NCBI GenBank assembly: GCA_901456055.1
Contig: CABDWT010000017.1
Coordinates: forward strand, 62,001-126,000
Source of the DNA: Phytobacter ursingii
GTDB taxonomy: Bacteria; Pseudomonadota; Gammaproteobacteria; Enterobacterales; Enterobacteriaceae
Direction of reading: 5' to 3'
DNA: 64,000 nt
The number at the start of each line of letters is the position of its first letter. Position 1 is the first letter of the stretch. Positions 35,529 through 45,905 of this stretch are shown here, piece after piece. Below the pieces are notes generated by a model that ran no database searches, had not been told where the DNA came from, and was given only the letters and a program-made list of their open reading frames with translations. The position numbers were made by a program, and so were the translations under genes.

Positions 35529-35673
35529 TTTCGCGCTGCCACTATTTAATACGTACACACCGATCACTGTATTCGGGAACAAGTTCTGTTTCGCATAGCC
35601 TGCTAAGGTTTAGCATTTAGCACTATTAACAACCGCTATTATCAGTAAATTGCCCAATTAGCAGGCGTCATTT

Positions 35674-35904
35674 TCAGGCAGATAAATGAAAATACGGCTC
35701 AACCATTGCGCCATTTAACGCAGGTTCATAACGGGCGAAATGAAGCTCCTCACCCTCGCAAAAATAAGTTTCTATAGGAAGCGTCAGGCCGGATAAGCCT
35801 TCCGGTGTCTGATTTACAGCCCAGGTGATGGTTGTGTCGTTATCATTAACCGTCAAATATTCAGGGATACCGCCAGGTAGCAGCACCACAACTACTTTAC
35901 TCAT
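35674..35904 (-). CDS. uncharacterised 76-residue protein
   Basis: MSKVVVVLLPGGIPEYLTVNDND opens a compact, acidic protein that looks all-beta (TITWAVNQTPEGLSGLTLPIETYFCEG). There is no signal peptide or membrane helix. The frame has normal codon use for the region and a GGGGGAC before the ATG. I do not recognise it. A conspicuous inverted repeat lies 43-90 bp upstream. Confidence 0.55.
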   Translation of the reverse strand: MSKVVVVLLPGGIPEYLTVNDNDTTITWAVNQTPEGLSGLTLPIETYFCEGEELHFARYEPALNGAMVEPYFHLSA

Positions 35905-35946
35905 TATGTGTCCCCCAGAGAACGAAAATGCGACATTATCAATGGC

Positions 35947-35994
35947 GGGATGTGACGATAATTTGTCGCACTCATTAAATTAGTGTGACATCCC
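35947..35994. promoter_or_regulatory. compound inverted repeat, possible operator
   Basis: GGGATGT (35947) pairs with ACATCCC (35988), and inside it TGTCGCACT pairs with AGTGTGACA with one mismatch. The 314-bp gap in which it lies holds no gene I can support; the GGGCCC-rich part near 36041 is also structured. Confidence 0.35.
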
Positions 35995-36218
35995 CTACCT
36001 TGATATGTCAGATAATATGTTTTGTAGGATTATTTTATTATGGGCCCTGCTACGCGGGTAAGGCGCGTAAAACATAATCAGGAATATACCATCTTTACAT
36101 TTTTTGACACACTAGAAATTATAAAGCGTGAGAATTACCGCAATTATTCTGTACCTATGAAGAAATTGTTACAGAAACGGTAACGCTCACGCTCACACTA
36201 CGTTCAGTTGTTGAAGGC

Positions 36219-37643
36219 TCAGTGTTTGATCATCACGTGGCGAACCACCGTGTAATCCTCCAGCCCGTATATCGACATATCTTTGCCGTATCCCGAGAGT
36301 TTTTGTCCACCATGAGGCATTTCGCTGACAAGCATAAAATGGGTATTCACCCAGGTGCAGCCATATTGCAGACGCGCACTCAGGCGGTGCGCGCGACCCA
36401 CATCTTTGGTCCATACCGACGATGCCAGACCATATTGTGAATCATTGGCCCAGCCCAGCACCTGTTCTTCATCGTCAAAGACTGTCACGCTGACAACCGG
36501 ACCAAAGACTTCGCGCTGTACTATCGCATCGTCCTGCCTGGCCCCAGCCAGCAGCGTGGGCTGGTAGTAGAACCCTGCCCCCTCGCGTTTGTTGCCACCC
36601 GTGACCACACGGATATGGCTTAATGCTTTGGCCTCTTCCACCGCATTACTGACGCGGGCTAAATGGGCTTCGGAACTCAATGGCCCCAGTTCGGTGGTTT
36701 CATCATCCGGCGCCCCCATTTTCAGGCTAGCCACCGCGGCACCCAGTTTCTCAACCAGCGCATCGTAAACCCCTTGTTGGGCATAAATGCGACAGGCGGC
36801 GGTACAATCCTGCCCGGCGTTGTAAAAACCAAAGGTACGGACCCCTTCGACAACCGCATCCAGATCGGCGTCATCAAACACAATCACCGGCGCTTTGCCG
36901 CCCAACTCCATATGGGTACGTTTAATCGAAGACGCCGTGTGGCCGATAATGTGCTCACCGGTGGCAATAGACCCCGTCAGCGAGACCATACGCACTTTTT
37001 CATGGCCGGTCAGCGGATCACCCACGGTTTTCCCCCGACCGAACAGCACGTTCAGTACTCCTGGCGGGAAAATATCCTGCGCCAGCTCACCAAGTTTCAA
37101 CGCTGTTAGCGGCGTGATTTCTGATGGTTTAATGACCACACAGTTACCTGCCGCGAGCGCAGGGCCCAGCTTCCAGGCCGCCATCATCAACGGGTAGTTC
37201 CACGGCGCGATAGAGGCCACAACGCCAACCGGATCGCGGCGAATCATCGAGGTGTGCCCTTCCAGATACTCCCCGGCGGCCAGCCCGTTCAGGCAACGCG
37301 CGGCGCCTGCGAAGAAGCGAAAGACATCCGCGACCGCCGGAATTTCATCGCTCAGCACACAATGCAAGGGTTTACCGCAGTTCAGCGATTCAAGCATCGC
37401 AAAGGTTTCGGCATTATCTTCAATCACCTGCGCCAGCTGCAGCAGGCACTCAGCGCGCGCTTTTGGCGTGGTCTGTCCCCAGGTTTTGAAGGCCTCATCG
37501 GCTGCCTTCACCGCTGCGTCCACCTGCGCAGGCGAGGCTTCGGCAATCTCCAGCAACACCTCGCCGGTGGCCGGGTTAAACACGGCCTGTTTTTCGCCTT
37601 CGCCGTCGACCAGTGCTCCATTGATAAATAATTGATGTTGCAT
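36219..37643 (-). CDS. patD: gamma-aminobutyraldehyde dehydrogenase PatD
   Basis: The 474-residue NAD-dependent aldehyde dehydrogenase matches E. coli PatD (YdcW, Prr), which oxidises 4-aminobutanal, from putrescine, to GABA. Catalytic Cys280 is seen in [10 protein letters not shown], the conserved Glu in MELGGKAP and the NAD-binding stretch in [22 protein letters not shown]. It is the last gene of ydcSTUV-patD, 25 bp after ydcV, linking polyamine uptake to degradation. Confidence 0.95.
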   Translation of the reverse strand: MQHQLFINGALVDGEGEKQAVFNPATGEVLLEIAEASPAQVDAAVKAADEAFKTWGQTTPKARAECLLQLAQVIEDNAETFAMLESLNCGKPLHCVLSDEIPAVADVFRFFAGAARCLNGLAAGEYLEGHTSMIRRDPVGVVASIAPWNYPLMMAAWKLGPALAAGNCVVIKPSEITPLTALKLGELAQDIFPPGVLNVLFGRGKTVGDPLTGHEKVRMVSLTGSIATGEHIIGHTASSIKRTHMELGGKAPVIVFDDADLDAVVEGVRTFGFYNAGQDCTAACRIYAQQGVYDALVEKLGAAVASLKMGAPDDETTELGPLSSEAHLARVSNAVEEAKALSHIRVVTGGNKREGAGFYYQPTLLAGARQDDAIVQREVFGPVVSVTVFDDEEQVLGWANDSQYGLASSVWTKDVGRAHRLSARLQYGCTWVNTHFMLVSEMPHGGQKLSGYGKDMSIYGLEDYTVVRHVMIKH

Positions 37644-37668
37644 AGCGCTATCCTTTCAGAGTTGTCAG

Positions 37669-38475
37669 TTATTTGCCGCTTCCGGCTACGGTTTCACCGT
37701 CACGGGTTAGCCACCAGGCACCCAAAATCGGGAGGGTCGTTACCAGCATGACCAGCAGCGCCACCACATTGGTTACCGGCACATCACGCGGGCGCCCCAG
37801 TTGATTTAACAACCAGAGCGGCAACGTGCGTTCATGCCCTGCGGTAAAGGTCGTGACGATGATTTCGTCAAACGACAATGCAAACGCCAGCATCCCCCCG
37901 GCCAGCAGCGCCGAACCGAGATTGGGCAACACCACATAGCGAAACGTCTGCCATGAGGTGGCACCTAAATCCATTGAGGCTTCAACCAGACTCCACGATG
38001 TGCGACGGAATCGGGCTATCACGTTGTTGAAAACCACCACCACGCAAAACGTGGCATGACCGACAACAATGGTGAAAAAACCCGGTTCCAGATCCACCGT
38101 TTTAAACGCCGTTAACAGCGCCAGGCCGGTAATAATGCCGGGCAAGGCGATCGGCAGCAGCAGCAATAGTGAGATGGCGTTCCGGCCAAAGAACTCACTG
38201 CGCCAGAGAGCCATTGCAGCAAGTGTGCCAAGGATTAAAGCAATAAATGTCGCCAGTGCCGCGATCTGCAGTGACAGTGTCACGGCATCCAGAATATCGC
38301 CCCGCGCCGCCGCTACGCTAAACCAGCGCAGCGTAAAGCCCTGCGGGGGAAAACTAAACGCGGCATCCTCGGTATTAAAAGCATAGATGGCGATTATCAA
38401 TAACGGGAAATGGAGAAAGATAACCCCACCCCAGGCAGCAATTTTGAGAAATAACGGTGCGCGGTCAGAGTGCAT
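37669..38475 (-). CDS. ydcV: ABC transporter permease YdcV
   Basis: The 268-residue six-helix permease resembles PotC and E. coli YdcV. The EAA-like motif [22 protein letters not shown] (pieces) lies at about 165-186. It pairs with YdcU in the putrescine/spermidine-type importer. The gene overlaps ydcU by 11 bp. The last residues differ from E. coli in having a few extra. Confidence 0.93.
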   Translation of the reverse strand: MHSDRAPLFLKIAAWGGVIFLHFPLLIIAIYAFNTEDAAFSFPPQGFTLRWFSVAAARGDILDAVTLSLQIAALATFIALILGTLAAMALWRSEFFGRNAISLLLLLPIALPGIITGLALLTAFKTVDLEPGFFTIVVGHATFCVVVVFNNVIARFRRTSWSLVEASMDLGATSWQTFRYVVLPNLGSALLAGGMLAFALSFDEIIVTTFTAGHERTLPLWLLNQLGRPRDVPVTNVVALLVMLVTTLPILGAWWLTRDGETVAGSGK

Positions 38476-39406
38476 CGAACGCTCCCAAACGTTTCACGAA
38501 CGCCAGATAAAGGGCAATCAATACAATGGGGACCAGCGTAAAGGCTGCCGCCATTGGCATGTTGCCGATCGCCCCTTGTTGCGAATAGACCATGTTGCCG
38601 ATAAAGAACCCCGGCGGCCCCACCAGTTGCGGCACAATGAAATCACCCAGCGTCAGGGAGAACGTAAAGATAGAACCGGCGGCAACGCCCGGAATAGTCA
38701 GCGGCAACACCACGTGGCGAAAGGTCTGCCGGGGATGAGCGCCAAGATCCGCTGAGGCCTGTAAGAGCGACGGCGGCAATCGCTCCAGCGCGGCCTGAAT
38801 CGGCAGAATCATAAACGGCAGCCAGATGTAGACAAAGACCAGAAAACGCCCCAGCCCCGAGGTCGACAGGGTATTACCACCGATACCGGGCAGTGTCAGC
38901 AGCGCGCCGAGTATGGGCTCCAGCCCCATATGGCCGAGAAACCACTGGGCAACGCCGTCTTTCGCCAGCAGTAGCGTCCAGGCGTAAGCTTTGACGATGT
39001 AGCTCGCCCACATGGGCAGCATCACGGCAATATAGAAAAACGCTTTCCATTTACCGCTGGTGTATTTCGCCATATACCACGCCATCGGAAAGGCCAGCAT
39101 AGCGCTTGCCAGCGTCACGGCGACCGCCATGGTGAGCGTACGCAAGATGATGTCGTAATTGGCGGGATTAAACAGCGCCTGCAGGTTAGCCAGAGTGAAA
39201 TCCGGCGTCACCGACATCGTGAAATCATCAAAGGTATAGAAGCCTTGCCATAGCAGCGTCAGCAACGACCCCAGATAAACAATGCCGAACCACATCAGTG
39301 GCCCCAGCAATAGCAGGAACAACCCCAGCGCCGGTTTGCGCCAGAACAGGCCACTCAGGCGGCTACCTGGTTTACGCTGCGGTGAACGGGACAGACTCAT
39401 CTCCAT
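38465..39406 (-). CDS. ydcU: ABC transporter permease YdcU
   Basis: This is a 313-residue PotB-like permease, the same length as E. coli YdcU. The start MEMSLSRSP is chosen because its ATG overlaps the ydcT stop as TGATG; a longer frame would run 42 bases into ydcT. The EAA-like loop [20 protein letters not shown] lies near 205-224. The N terminus is basic and cytoplasmic before helix 1 ([16 protein letters not shown]). Confidence 0.93.
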   Translation of the reverse strand: MEMSLSRSPQRKPGSRLSGLFWRKPALGLFLLLLGPLMWFGIVYLGSLLTLLWQGFYTFDDFTMSVTPDFTLANLQALFNPANYDIILRTLTMAVAVTLASAMLAFPMAWYMAKYTSGKWKAFFYIAVMLPMWASYIVKAYAWTLLLAKDGVAQWFLGHMGLEPILGALLTLPGIGGNTLSTSGLGRFLVFVYIWLPFMILPIQAALERLPPSLLQASADLGAHPRQTFRHVVLPLTIPGVAAGSIFTFSLTLGDFIVPQLVGPPGFFIGNMVYSQQGAIGNMPMAAAFTLVPIVLIALYLAFVKRLGAFDAL

Positions 39407-40419
39407 CACCCCGCTCCCCGTAACGGCACCATCGCCTCGCGTGACCACGAAGCCAGCACCGTTTGCCCCGGTGCCAGGGTGTCTGGCAATAACGCATCGG
39501 ACATGTTCGCCTGGCTGACCAGCAGTTTTTCACCGTCGCTAAGTTTCAGTTCGAAACGAGTGGCGGCCCCCTGATACTGTACTGCCTGCACCACCCCCTG
39601 TACCTGAATGTCTCCCGGCTTGTTAAGGCGAATATGCTCAGGTCGCAATGAGAAAATGCCGGTCATCGCACACAACGCACCCGCCCGCCTGTCGTCGAAA
39701 ACATTAGACGTGCCGACAAAGCCCGCCACGAACGGCGTGCGTGGGCGCAGATAGAGTTCCCGCGGTGTATCAACCTGCTCAATTTTGCCATTATTGAACA
39801 CCGCCACCCGGTCGGACATCGAGAGCGCTTCCCCCTGATCGTGGGTGACAAAAATAAAGGTGATCCCCAGGTCCTGCTGCAGTTTTTTTAATTCAAATTG
39901 CATTTGCTCGCGCAACTTTAAATCCAGCGCACCCAACGGTTCATCAAGGAGTAAAACACGAGGTTGATTGACCAGCGCCCGGGCGATAGCCACACGCTGG
40001 CGCTGGCCGCCGGAAAGTTGCGATGGCTTACGGGTGTGAACAAAATCCAGCGCCACCTTTTCCAGCGCCTGGCGTGCGCTGGCATGACGTGTTTTTTTGT
40101 CCACGCCTTTGACCATCAGACCATACGCCACGTTATCGAGGATCGACATATGGGGAAACAATGCGTAATCCTGGAAAACGGTGTTGACGTCACGTTCCCA
40201 GGGAGGCAATTCGCTGGCCTCACGACCAAAAATACGAATAGCCCCACCGCTCAGTTGTTCAAAACCGGCGATAAGACGCAGGCAGGTAGTTTTGCCGGAG
40301 CCAGAGGGCCCCAGCATGGAAAAAAATTCCCCGTCGTTTACCGCCAGACTGACGCCGTCGACGGCACGAACATCACTATACAGACGTGAGACATTTTCAA
40401 ATTCAACAGCATAGGTCAT
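39406..40419 (-). CDS. ydcT: ABC transporter ATP-binding protein YdcT
   Basis: The 337-residue PotA-like ATPase has Walker A GPSGSGKTT (about 37-45), Q-loop FQDYALFPH, signature LSGGQRQR, Walker B VLLLDEPLGALD, switch His VTHDQ and a C-terminal TOBE domain (about 240-335). It energises YdcUV with YdcS as binding protein. It lies 17 bp after ydcS. Confidence 0.95.
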   Translation of the reverse strand: MTYAVEFENVSRLYSDVRAVDGVSLAVNDGEFFSMLGPSGSGKTTCLRLIAGFEQLSGGAIRIFGREASELPPWERDVNTVFQDYALFPHMSILDNVAYGLMVKGVDKKTRHASARQALEKVALDFVHTRKPSQLSGGQRQRVAIARALVNQPRVLLLDEPLGALDLKLREQMQFELKKLQQDLGITFIFVTHDQGEALSMSDRVAVFNNGKIEQVDTPRELYLRPRTPFVAGFVGTSNVFDDRRAGALCAMTGIFSLRPEHIRLNKPGDIQVQGVVQAVQYQGAATRFELKLSDGEKLLVSQANMSDALLPDTLAPGQTVLASWSREAMVPLRGAG

Positions 40420-40436
40420 ACATCACTCCTGACCGA

Positions 40437-41579
40437 TTAACGTCCACCCATAATGGCGATGTAATCCTGCGTCCAGCGGCTATAAGGGACATATTTTCCT
40501 CCCTCGGCAACGGGTGTTTTCCAGAACGCAATCTTGTCAAAGAAGCTGTAACCGTTCGTTTCGCAGCCTTTTTCACCCAGTAAATCACTGGCTTTGCAGC
40601 CTTGCGGCACCACCGGCAGTGAACCAAACCAGGCGGCGACATCCCCCTGTACTTTCGGCGTCAGCGACCAGTTCATCCATTTGTAGGCGCAATTGGGGTG
40701 TTTCGCCTGCGCGTGCAGCATGGTGGTATCCGCCCAGCCCGTTACCCCCTCTTTCGGAAATACGGTGGCGATCGGCTGGTTTTCCCCTTTCAGGGCGTTT
40801 GCCTGATACGGCCAGGCGCTGGACGCCACAACACCTTCGTTTTTGAAGTCGCTCATCTGAACCGTGGTGTCATGCCAGTAACGGTGGATTAACTGATGCT
40901 GATCGCGCAGGACTTTCAGTACAGCCTGATACTGCGCTTCGGTTAACTGGTAGGGATCCTCAATGCCAAGCTGCGGCTGAGTGGCTTTGACAAACAGCGC
41001 GGCATCGGCGATATAAATCGGCCCGTCATAGGCCTGTACGCGACCTTTATTGGTTTTGCCATCCGGCAAATTTTGCTGCACAAAAACGACTGACCAGCTA
41101 TCTGGCGGCGTCGGGAACGTTTTGGTGTTATACATCAGCAGGTTAGGTCCCCACTGATACGGTGTGCCGTAAACGTTGCCGCCGACGTTAAACCATTCGC
41201 CTTTCTCCAGGCGTGGATCCAGGGTTTTCCAGTTCGGGATCAGCGCGGTATTAATAGGCTGCACGCGTTTGCCCATAATCAGGCGCAGCGAGGCATCGCC
41301 GGACGCGGTCACCAGGTCATAGCCCCCTTTGGCCATCAGGCTGACCATCTCATCGGACGTTGCTGCCGTTTTCACGTTTACCGCACAGCCCGTCTCTTTT
41401 TCAAACTGGCTAACCCAGTCATATTGCTTATCCGTCTGGCCACGTTCGATGTAACCCGGCCAGGCGATAATATCCAGGCGACCTTCTCCTTTCCCTACTT
41501 CCGTCGGCTCGGCGGCGTGTGCTGTCATGATGGTCATGCCCAGTGCGCACAGGCAGCTCGGGGCAAATTTCTTGCTCAT
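40437..41579 (-). CDS. ydcS: periplasmic polyamine-type binding protein YdcS
   Basis: The 380-residue PotD-like protein has a signal peptide ending MTAHA and a mature start AEPTEVGKGEGRLDIIAWPGYIERG. It is the first gene of ydcSTUV-patD. E. coli YdcS takes part in putrescine uptake and has been reported to act as a polyhydroxybutyrate synthase in connection with competence. Four Cys (CAVNVK, NCAYKW, GCKASD, GCETNG) are conserved in the family and probably form disulfides. Confidence 0.94.
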   Translation of the reverse strand: MSKKFAPSCLCALGMTIMTAHAAEPTEVGKGEGRLDIIAWPGYIERGQTDKQYDWVSQFEKETGCAVNVKTAATSDEMVSLMAKGGYDLVTASGDASLRLIMGKRVQPINTALIPNWKTLDPRLEKGEWFNVGGNVYGTPYQWGPNLLMYNTKTFPTPPDSWSVVFVQQNLPDGKTNKGRVQAYDGPIYIADAALFVKATQPQLGIEDPYQLTEAQYQAVLKVLRDQHQLIHRYWHDTTVQMSDFKNEGVVASSAWPYQANALKGENQPIATVFPKEGVTGWADTTMLHAQAKHPNCAYKWMNWSLTPKVQGDVAAWFGSLPVVPQGCKASDLLGEKGCETNGYSFFDKIAFWKTPVAEGGKYVPYSRWTQDYIAIMGGR

Positions 41580-41926
41580 ATGTTTTACTCCTGTCGTAAT
41601 GAAAATGAGCGGCCGCCTTGCCGTAAAAATATCTCCTGATTTAAAGGTAGACGGAGCGCCGTAAGGCTGAATCCCGCCAATAAGAAATTTCGCCAGGTTG
41701 TGACATACAGCGCATTACATTAATTGCAGAAATGCTCTCTGGGTATCTTCTGGAGTATAGACAAGGAGTTAGCAGATAAAGGTTAATTTATGTTCCCATT
41801 CGCATTTCGTATGAATGCCTGATGGGCAAGTACAGAAAATAATGACCTCTGCGGCTGAAATTTCCGCAGAGATATTTTTAAATTGAGAAAACTTTATTCA
41901 GAAAATAAGAACAACAGAGTCCTTTT
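41580..41926 (-). promoter_or_regulatory. ydcS leader and ydcR-ydcS intergenic region
   Basis: There is no gene in 347 bp. CTATACT on the minus strand at 41754-41760, without a clear -35 box, is the type of -10 used by RpoS, and E. coli ydcS is RpoS-dependent. That would give a leader of about 165 bases. The ydcR gene also ends in this interval, so both genes point the same way. Confidence 0.35.
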
Positions 41927-43336
41927 TTATTTCATCATTTCGCGAATGATTTTGCCGAGCAGTATAACGCCGCGTTCTTCACGCTCGCCCCATTGCCAGG
42001 AGGCATTAAAGCGAAAGAACGGCGTAGGCTCTCTGGAGGTTGAGAACATTTTCCCCGGCGCAATGCTGACCTGATGAGCCAGTGCGCGCTGGCTTAACTC
42101 CCCGGCATCCAGTTCCGGCGGTAACTCCAGCCATAAAAAATAACCGCTGTCGCTGCGATGGATCTTCACCTCGCCGGGCAGATGACGCACCAACGCCTGC
42201 CATGCCTGGTGCTTGCGTTCCGCCAGGGCGCGGCGCAGACGGCGCAGAGGCGCATCATAACGTTGGGTGCCGAGGTAATCGACCAGCGCCATTTGCATCG
42301 GCGAACTGGTGGATAAGGTGCTCATTAGCTGTAACTGCTGGATCCGACGGGCATGTTTCCCGGCAGCGACCCAGCCGATACGAAACCCGGCGACCAGACA
42401 TTTTGAAAAAGAGGAGCAATGCAGCGTCATGTCCTGAGTGTCCCAGGCTTTCGCGGGCAACGGTTTTTCCCGCCCGTAATAGAGTTCGCTATAAACGTCG
42501 TCTTCAATTAAGGTCACGTTGTGCTGCATCAGCAACGCCACCAGTTGTGCTTTTTTTTCTGCGCTCAGGGTAAAGCCGAGCGGATTCTGGCTGTTGGGCA
42601 TCAGCCAGCAGGCTTTTACCGGATAGCTCTTTAACGCCTGTTCCAGCGCCTGGAGATCAATGCCATCATTTATATCTGTCGGCACCGACAGCGCTTTTAA
42701 ACGCAGGCGCTCAAGTGCCTGTAGCGCGCCATAAAAGCAGGGATTTTCAACAATCACCCAGTCACCGGGCTCTGTTACAGCCTGCAAACTCACATTTAAC
42801 GCCTCCAGTGCGCCAGCGGTAATCACAATTTCATCCGGTGAAATGGTCATTCCCTGCTGGGCGTAACGACGGGCGATGGCATGACGCAGCCCGGCATTTC
42901 CCGGCGGCAGGTTTTCAATAATGCTGACGGCGGTCGCGCTTTTACTGACATTGGCTAATGAACGATTCAGTTGTTGCAGCGGAAACAGGCGCGGATCCGG
43001 AAAGGCCGAACCAAATGGCAATATCGAGGCATCACGGCTGGCCTGTAAAATATCAAAAATGTAGGTATTGATATCCACCGCTTCATCTTGCTTTAACGTG
43101 GCGGGTGGTAAAGTTTGCGGACGGTGAGAACGTGGCGCCACATAATAGCCTGACTGAGGCCGGGCGGTGATATAGCCCTGGTTTTCCAGCAACTGATAAG
43201 CATGACCAACCGTCATAAAACTCAGGCCACTGCTGGTCACCTGTTCGCGCAACGAAGGCAGCCTGTCGCCGGGTCGCCAGACCCCCAGTTCAATTTGCGA
43301 AATGATTTGCTGCGCCAGGCGCTGGTATTTTTTCAT
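41927..43336 (-). CDS. ydcR: MocR-type PLP-dependent regulator YdcR
   Basis: The 469-residue fusion combines a GntR winged helix (about 1-75: YQRLAQQIISQIELGVWRPGDRLPS in pieces) with a class I aminotransferase domain (about 110-469). The PLP lysine is Lys312 in SSFSKCLVAGFRIGW. The start MKKYQRLA matches E. coli YdcR; an upstream Met adds an unsupported MKARKERA. Its place beside ydcSTUV-patD suggests control of that operon, by analogy with PatR/GabR-type regulators; this is inference. Confidence 0.92.
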   Translation of the reverse strand: MKKYQRLAQQIISQIELGVWRPGDRLPSLREQVTSSGLSFMTVGHAYQLLENQGYITARPQSGYYVAPRSHRPQTLPPATLKQDEAVDINTYIFDILQASRDASILPFGSAFPDPRLFPLQQLNRSLANVSKSATAVSIIENLPPGNAGLRHAIARRYAQQGMTISPDEIVITAGALEALNVSLQAVTEPGDWVIVENPCFYGALQALERLRLKALSVPTDINDGIDLQALEQALKSYPVKACWLMPNSQNPLGFTLSAEKKAQLVALLMQHNVTLIEDDVYSELYYGREKPLPAKAWDTQDMTLHCSSFSKCLVAGFRIGWVAAGKHARRIQQLQLMSTLSTSSPMQMALVDYLGTQRYDAPLRRLRRALAERKHQAWQALVRHLPGEVKIHRSDSGYFLWLELPPELDAGELSQRALAHQVSIAPGKMFSTSREPTPFFRFNASWQWGEREERGVILLGKIIREMMK

Positions 43337-43488
43337 CGCTCTCTCCTTCCTTGCTTTCATTCTATATCAGCACACCTAAAAAGCACATTTTTACCAACTG
43401 TTATAGATAAATTTGTCTCTTCTGTTTCTGATAATCATGCCCGCCGCTCTTTACCATTTCCCTGAGAGTCACTATTCAGAGGTTGTGT

Positions 43489-44895
43489 ATGTTGGGTTTA
43501 GATGCGTTTCATCTGGCAAGGATCCAGTTTGCCTTTACGGTTTCCTTCCACATTATTTTCCCGGCCATCACCATCGGTCTTGCCAGCTACCTTGCGGTGC
43601 TGGAAGGTCTGTGGTTGAAAACCGGCAATCCGGTGTGGCGTTCGCTCTACCACTTCTGGTCAAAAATTTTCGCCGTCAATTTTGGCATGGGCGTGGTCTC
43701 CGGTCTGGTGATGGCCTATCAATTTGGCACTAACTGGAGCGGATTTTCCCAGTTTGCCGGTAGCATCACCGGCCCGTTACTGACCTATGAGGTGCTGACC
43801 GCATTTTTCCTCGAAGCCGGATTCTTAGGGGTGATGCTGTTTGGCTGGAACAAGGTTGGGCCAGGGCTGCATTTTTTTGCAACCTGCATGGTGGCGCTGG
43901 GGACGATTATTTCCACCTTCTGGATCCTCGCCTCCAACAGTTGGATGCAAACGCCGCAGGGCTATGAAATTGTGAAGGGCCAGGTGGTGCCGGTCGACTG
44001 GTTTGCGGTGGTGTTTAACCCCTCATTCCCGTATCGCCTGTTGCATATGTCCGTTGCCGCCTTCCTGAGCAGCGCGCTGTTTGTTGGCGCGTCGGCAGCC
44101 TGGCATTTACTGAAAGGCAACCACTCACCCGCCATTCGCACCATGTTTTCAATGGCGCTATGGATGACGCTCATTGTGGCTCCCATTCAGGCGCTGATCG
44201 GCGATATGCACGGGCTAAACACGCTTGAGCATCAACCTGCCAAAATTGCCGCGATAGAGGGCCACTGGGAAAATGTTCCCGGAGAGCCGACGCCATTGTT
44301 GTTATTTGGCTGGCCGGACATGGCGCAAGAACGCACCCGTTATGGGCTGGCGATCCCGGCATTGGGCAGCCTGATCCTGACCCATAGTCTGGACAAACAG
44401 GTCCCCGCACTGAAATCGTTCGCCAAAGAAGATCGTCCGAATTCGACCGTGGTGTTCTGGTCGTTTCGCCTGATGGTAGGGCTTGGCGTGTTGATGATAT
44501 TGCTCGGCGTTGTCGCATTGTGGCTGCGCCGCAAACAGCGCCTCTATCACTCGCGCCCGTTTCTGTGGTTCGCGTTATTAATGGGGCCATCGGGTTTGCT
44601 GGCTATTCTTGCCGGTTGGGTGACCACCGAAGTGGGTCGTCAGCCATGGGTGGTTTATGGCTTGCAGCGCACTGCCGATGCCGTTTCTGCTCATGGCACG
44701 CTGCACATGAGCATCAGCCTGCTGGGGTTTATCCTCGTCTACAGCTCCGTATTCGGCGTGGGATACAGCTACATGGTGCGGTTGATTAAAAAAGGACCCC
44801 AGGCGAATGAATCGTTTGCCACTGAACAAGATGGCCGCCCCGCCCGACCGCTTTCTGCGGTAAATACGCACGACAGTCAGCAGGAGAAACCGTAA
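43489..44895 (+). CDS. cioA: cytochrome bd-type quinol oxidase subunit I, CioA type
   Basis: The 468-residue CydA-family subunit carries heme ligands in helices such as FHIIFPAITIGLA and FPYRLLHMSVAAF. The periplasmic quinol-binding region is short, lacking the long Q-loop insertion of E. coli CydA, which marks the cyanide-insensitive (CIO) branch. The GWVTTEVGRQPW motif is intact. The start MLGLDAFHLARIQ is chosen over a TTG six bases upstream. It is translationally coupled to cioB (TAATG). Confidence 0.9.
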   Translation: MLGLDAFHLARIQFAFTVSFHIIFPAITIGLASYLAVLEGLWLKTGNPVWRSLYHFWSKIFAVNFGMGVVSGLVMAYQFGTNWSGFSQFAGSITGPLLTYEVLTAFFLEAGFLGVMLFGWNKVGPGLHFFATCMVALGTIISTFWILASNSWMQTPQGYEIVKGQVVPVDWFAVVFNPSFPYRLLHMSVAAFLSSALFVGASAAWHLLKGNHSPAIRTMFSMALWMTLIVAPIQALIGDMHGLNTLEHQPAKIAAIEGHWENVPGEPTPLLLFGWPDMAQERTRYGLAIPALGSLILTHSLDKQVPALKSFAKEDRPNSTVVFWSFRLMVGLGVLMILLGVVALWLRRKQRLYHSRPFLWFALLMGPSGLLAILAGWVTTEVGRQPWVVYGLQRTADAVSAHGTLHMSISLLGFILVYSSVFGVGYSYMVRLIKKGPQANESFATEQDGRPARPLSAVNTHDSQQEKP

Positions 44896-45905
44896 TGGGT
44901 ATCGATCTTTCGCTCATCTGGTTTGTAATCATCGTCTTTGCCACCCTGATGTATATCGTGATGGACGGTTTTGATCTGGGAATCGGCATTCTTTTTCCCG
45001 CCACGCCAAACGCTGATGACCGCGATGTGATGGTGAATAGTGTCGCCCCGGTGTGGGACGGCAACGAAACCTGGCTGGTGCTCGGCGGCGCGGCGCTTTT
45101 TGGCGCCTTCCCGCTGGCGTATGCGGTCATTATCGATGCGCTGACCATTCCGCTGACGCTGATGCTGGTGGGGTTAATTTTTCGTGGCGTAGCCTTTGAA
45201 TTTCGCTTCAAGGCAACGCCTGCGCATCGCCCTTTCTGGGACAAGGCGTTCGCAGGCGGCTCTATTCTGGCGACCTTCACTCAAGGGGTTGTTGTCGGGG
45301 CGGTGATTAACGGTTTTCCGGTCAGCGGGCGCACTTTCGCCGGTGGTCCCTTCGACTGGTTAACTCCCTTTACCCTGTTTTGTGGTCTTGGGCTTGTGAT
45401 CGCCTATGCCTTGCTGGGGGCGACCTGGCTGGTGATGAAGAGTGAAAATGCGTTGCAGGTGTGGATGCGCCAGGCGGCCAAAAGACTCTTACTGGCGCTA
45501 CTGCTGGTGATAGCGGCCATTAGCCTCTGGACGCCGCTTGCCCACCCGGTGATAGCAAGCCGCTGGTTCACGCTGCCGAATCTGTTCTTCCTGCTGCCCG
45601 TCCCGGTGCTGGTATTGCTGTTGAGCCTGTGGCAATGGCGCAGTCTGAATCACCCGCAAAGTGAAAAATTACCCTTTGTGCTGACGCTCGGGCTAATCTT
45701 CCTCGGTTTCAGCGGGCTTGGTATCAGTATCTGGCCGCATATTATTCCGCCCTCCATTACGCTGTGGCAGGCGGCTGCGCCCGCGCAAAGCCAGGGTTTT
45801 ATGCTGGTTGGCGCACTGCTGATTATCCCTGTTATTCTTGTCTATACCTTCTGGAGCTACTACGTGTTTCGCGGCAAAGTTCAGCATGGGGAGGGATATC
45901 ACTGA
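44895..45905 (+). CDS. cioB: cytochrome bd-type quinol oxidase subunit II, CioB type
   Basis: This is a 336-residue, eight- to nine-helix CydB-family subunit. The hallmark MDGFDLGIGILFP lies in helix 1, and WDGNETWLVLGGAALFGAFP follows. It forms the oxidase with CioA. Its stop overlaps the start of the next small gene (TGATG), so all three are one translation unit. Confidence 0.92.
   Translation: MGIDLSLIWFVIIVFATLMYIVMDGFDLGIGILFPATPNADDRDVMVNSVAPVWDGNETWLVLGGAALFGAFPLAYAVIIDALTIPLTLMLVGLIFRGVAFEFRFKATPAHRPFWDKAFAGGSILATFTQGVVVGAVINGFPVSGRTFAGGPFDWLTPFTLFCGLGLVIAYALLGATWLVMKSENALQVWMRQAAKRLLLALLLVIAAISLWTPLAHPVIASRWFTLPNLFFLLPVPVLVLLLSLWQWRSLNHPQSEKLPFVLTLGLIFLGFSGLGISIWPHIIPPSITLWQAAAPAQSQGFMLVGALLIIPVILVYTFWSYYVFRGKVQHGEGYH

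Noticed and set aside
35790-35815. REP-like GGCCGGATAAGCC inside the 76-residue gene
   Set aside because: Only a short core matches and there is no second arm or neighbouring REP, so it is probably chance.
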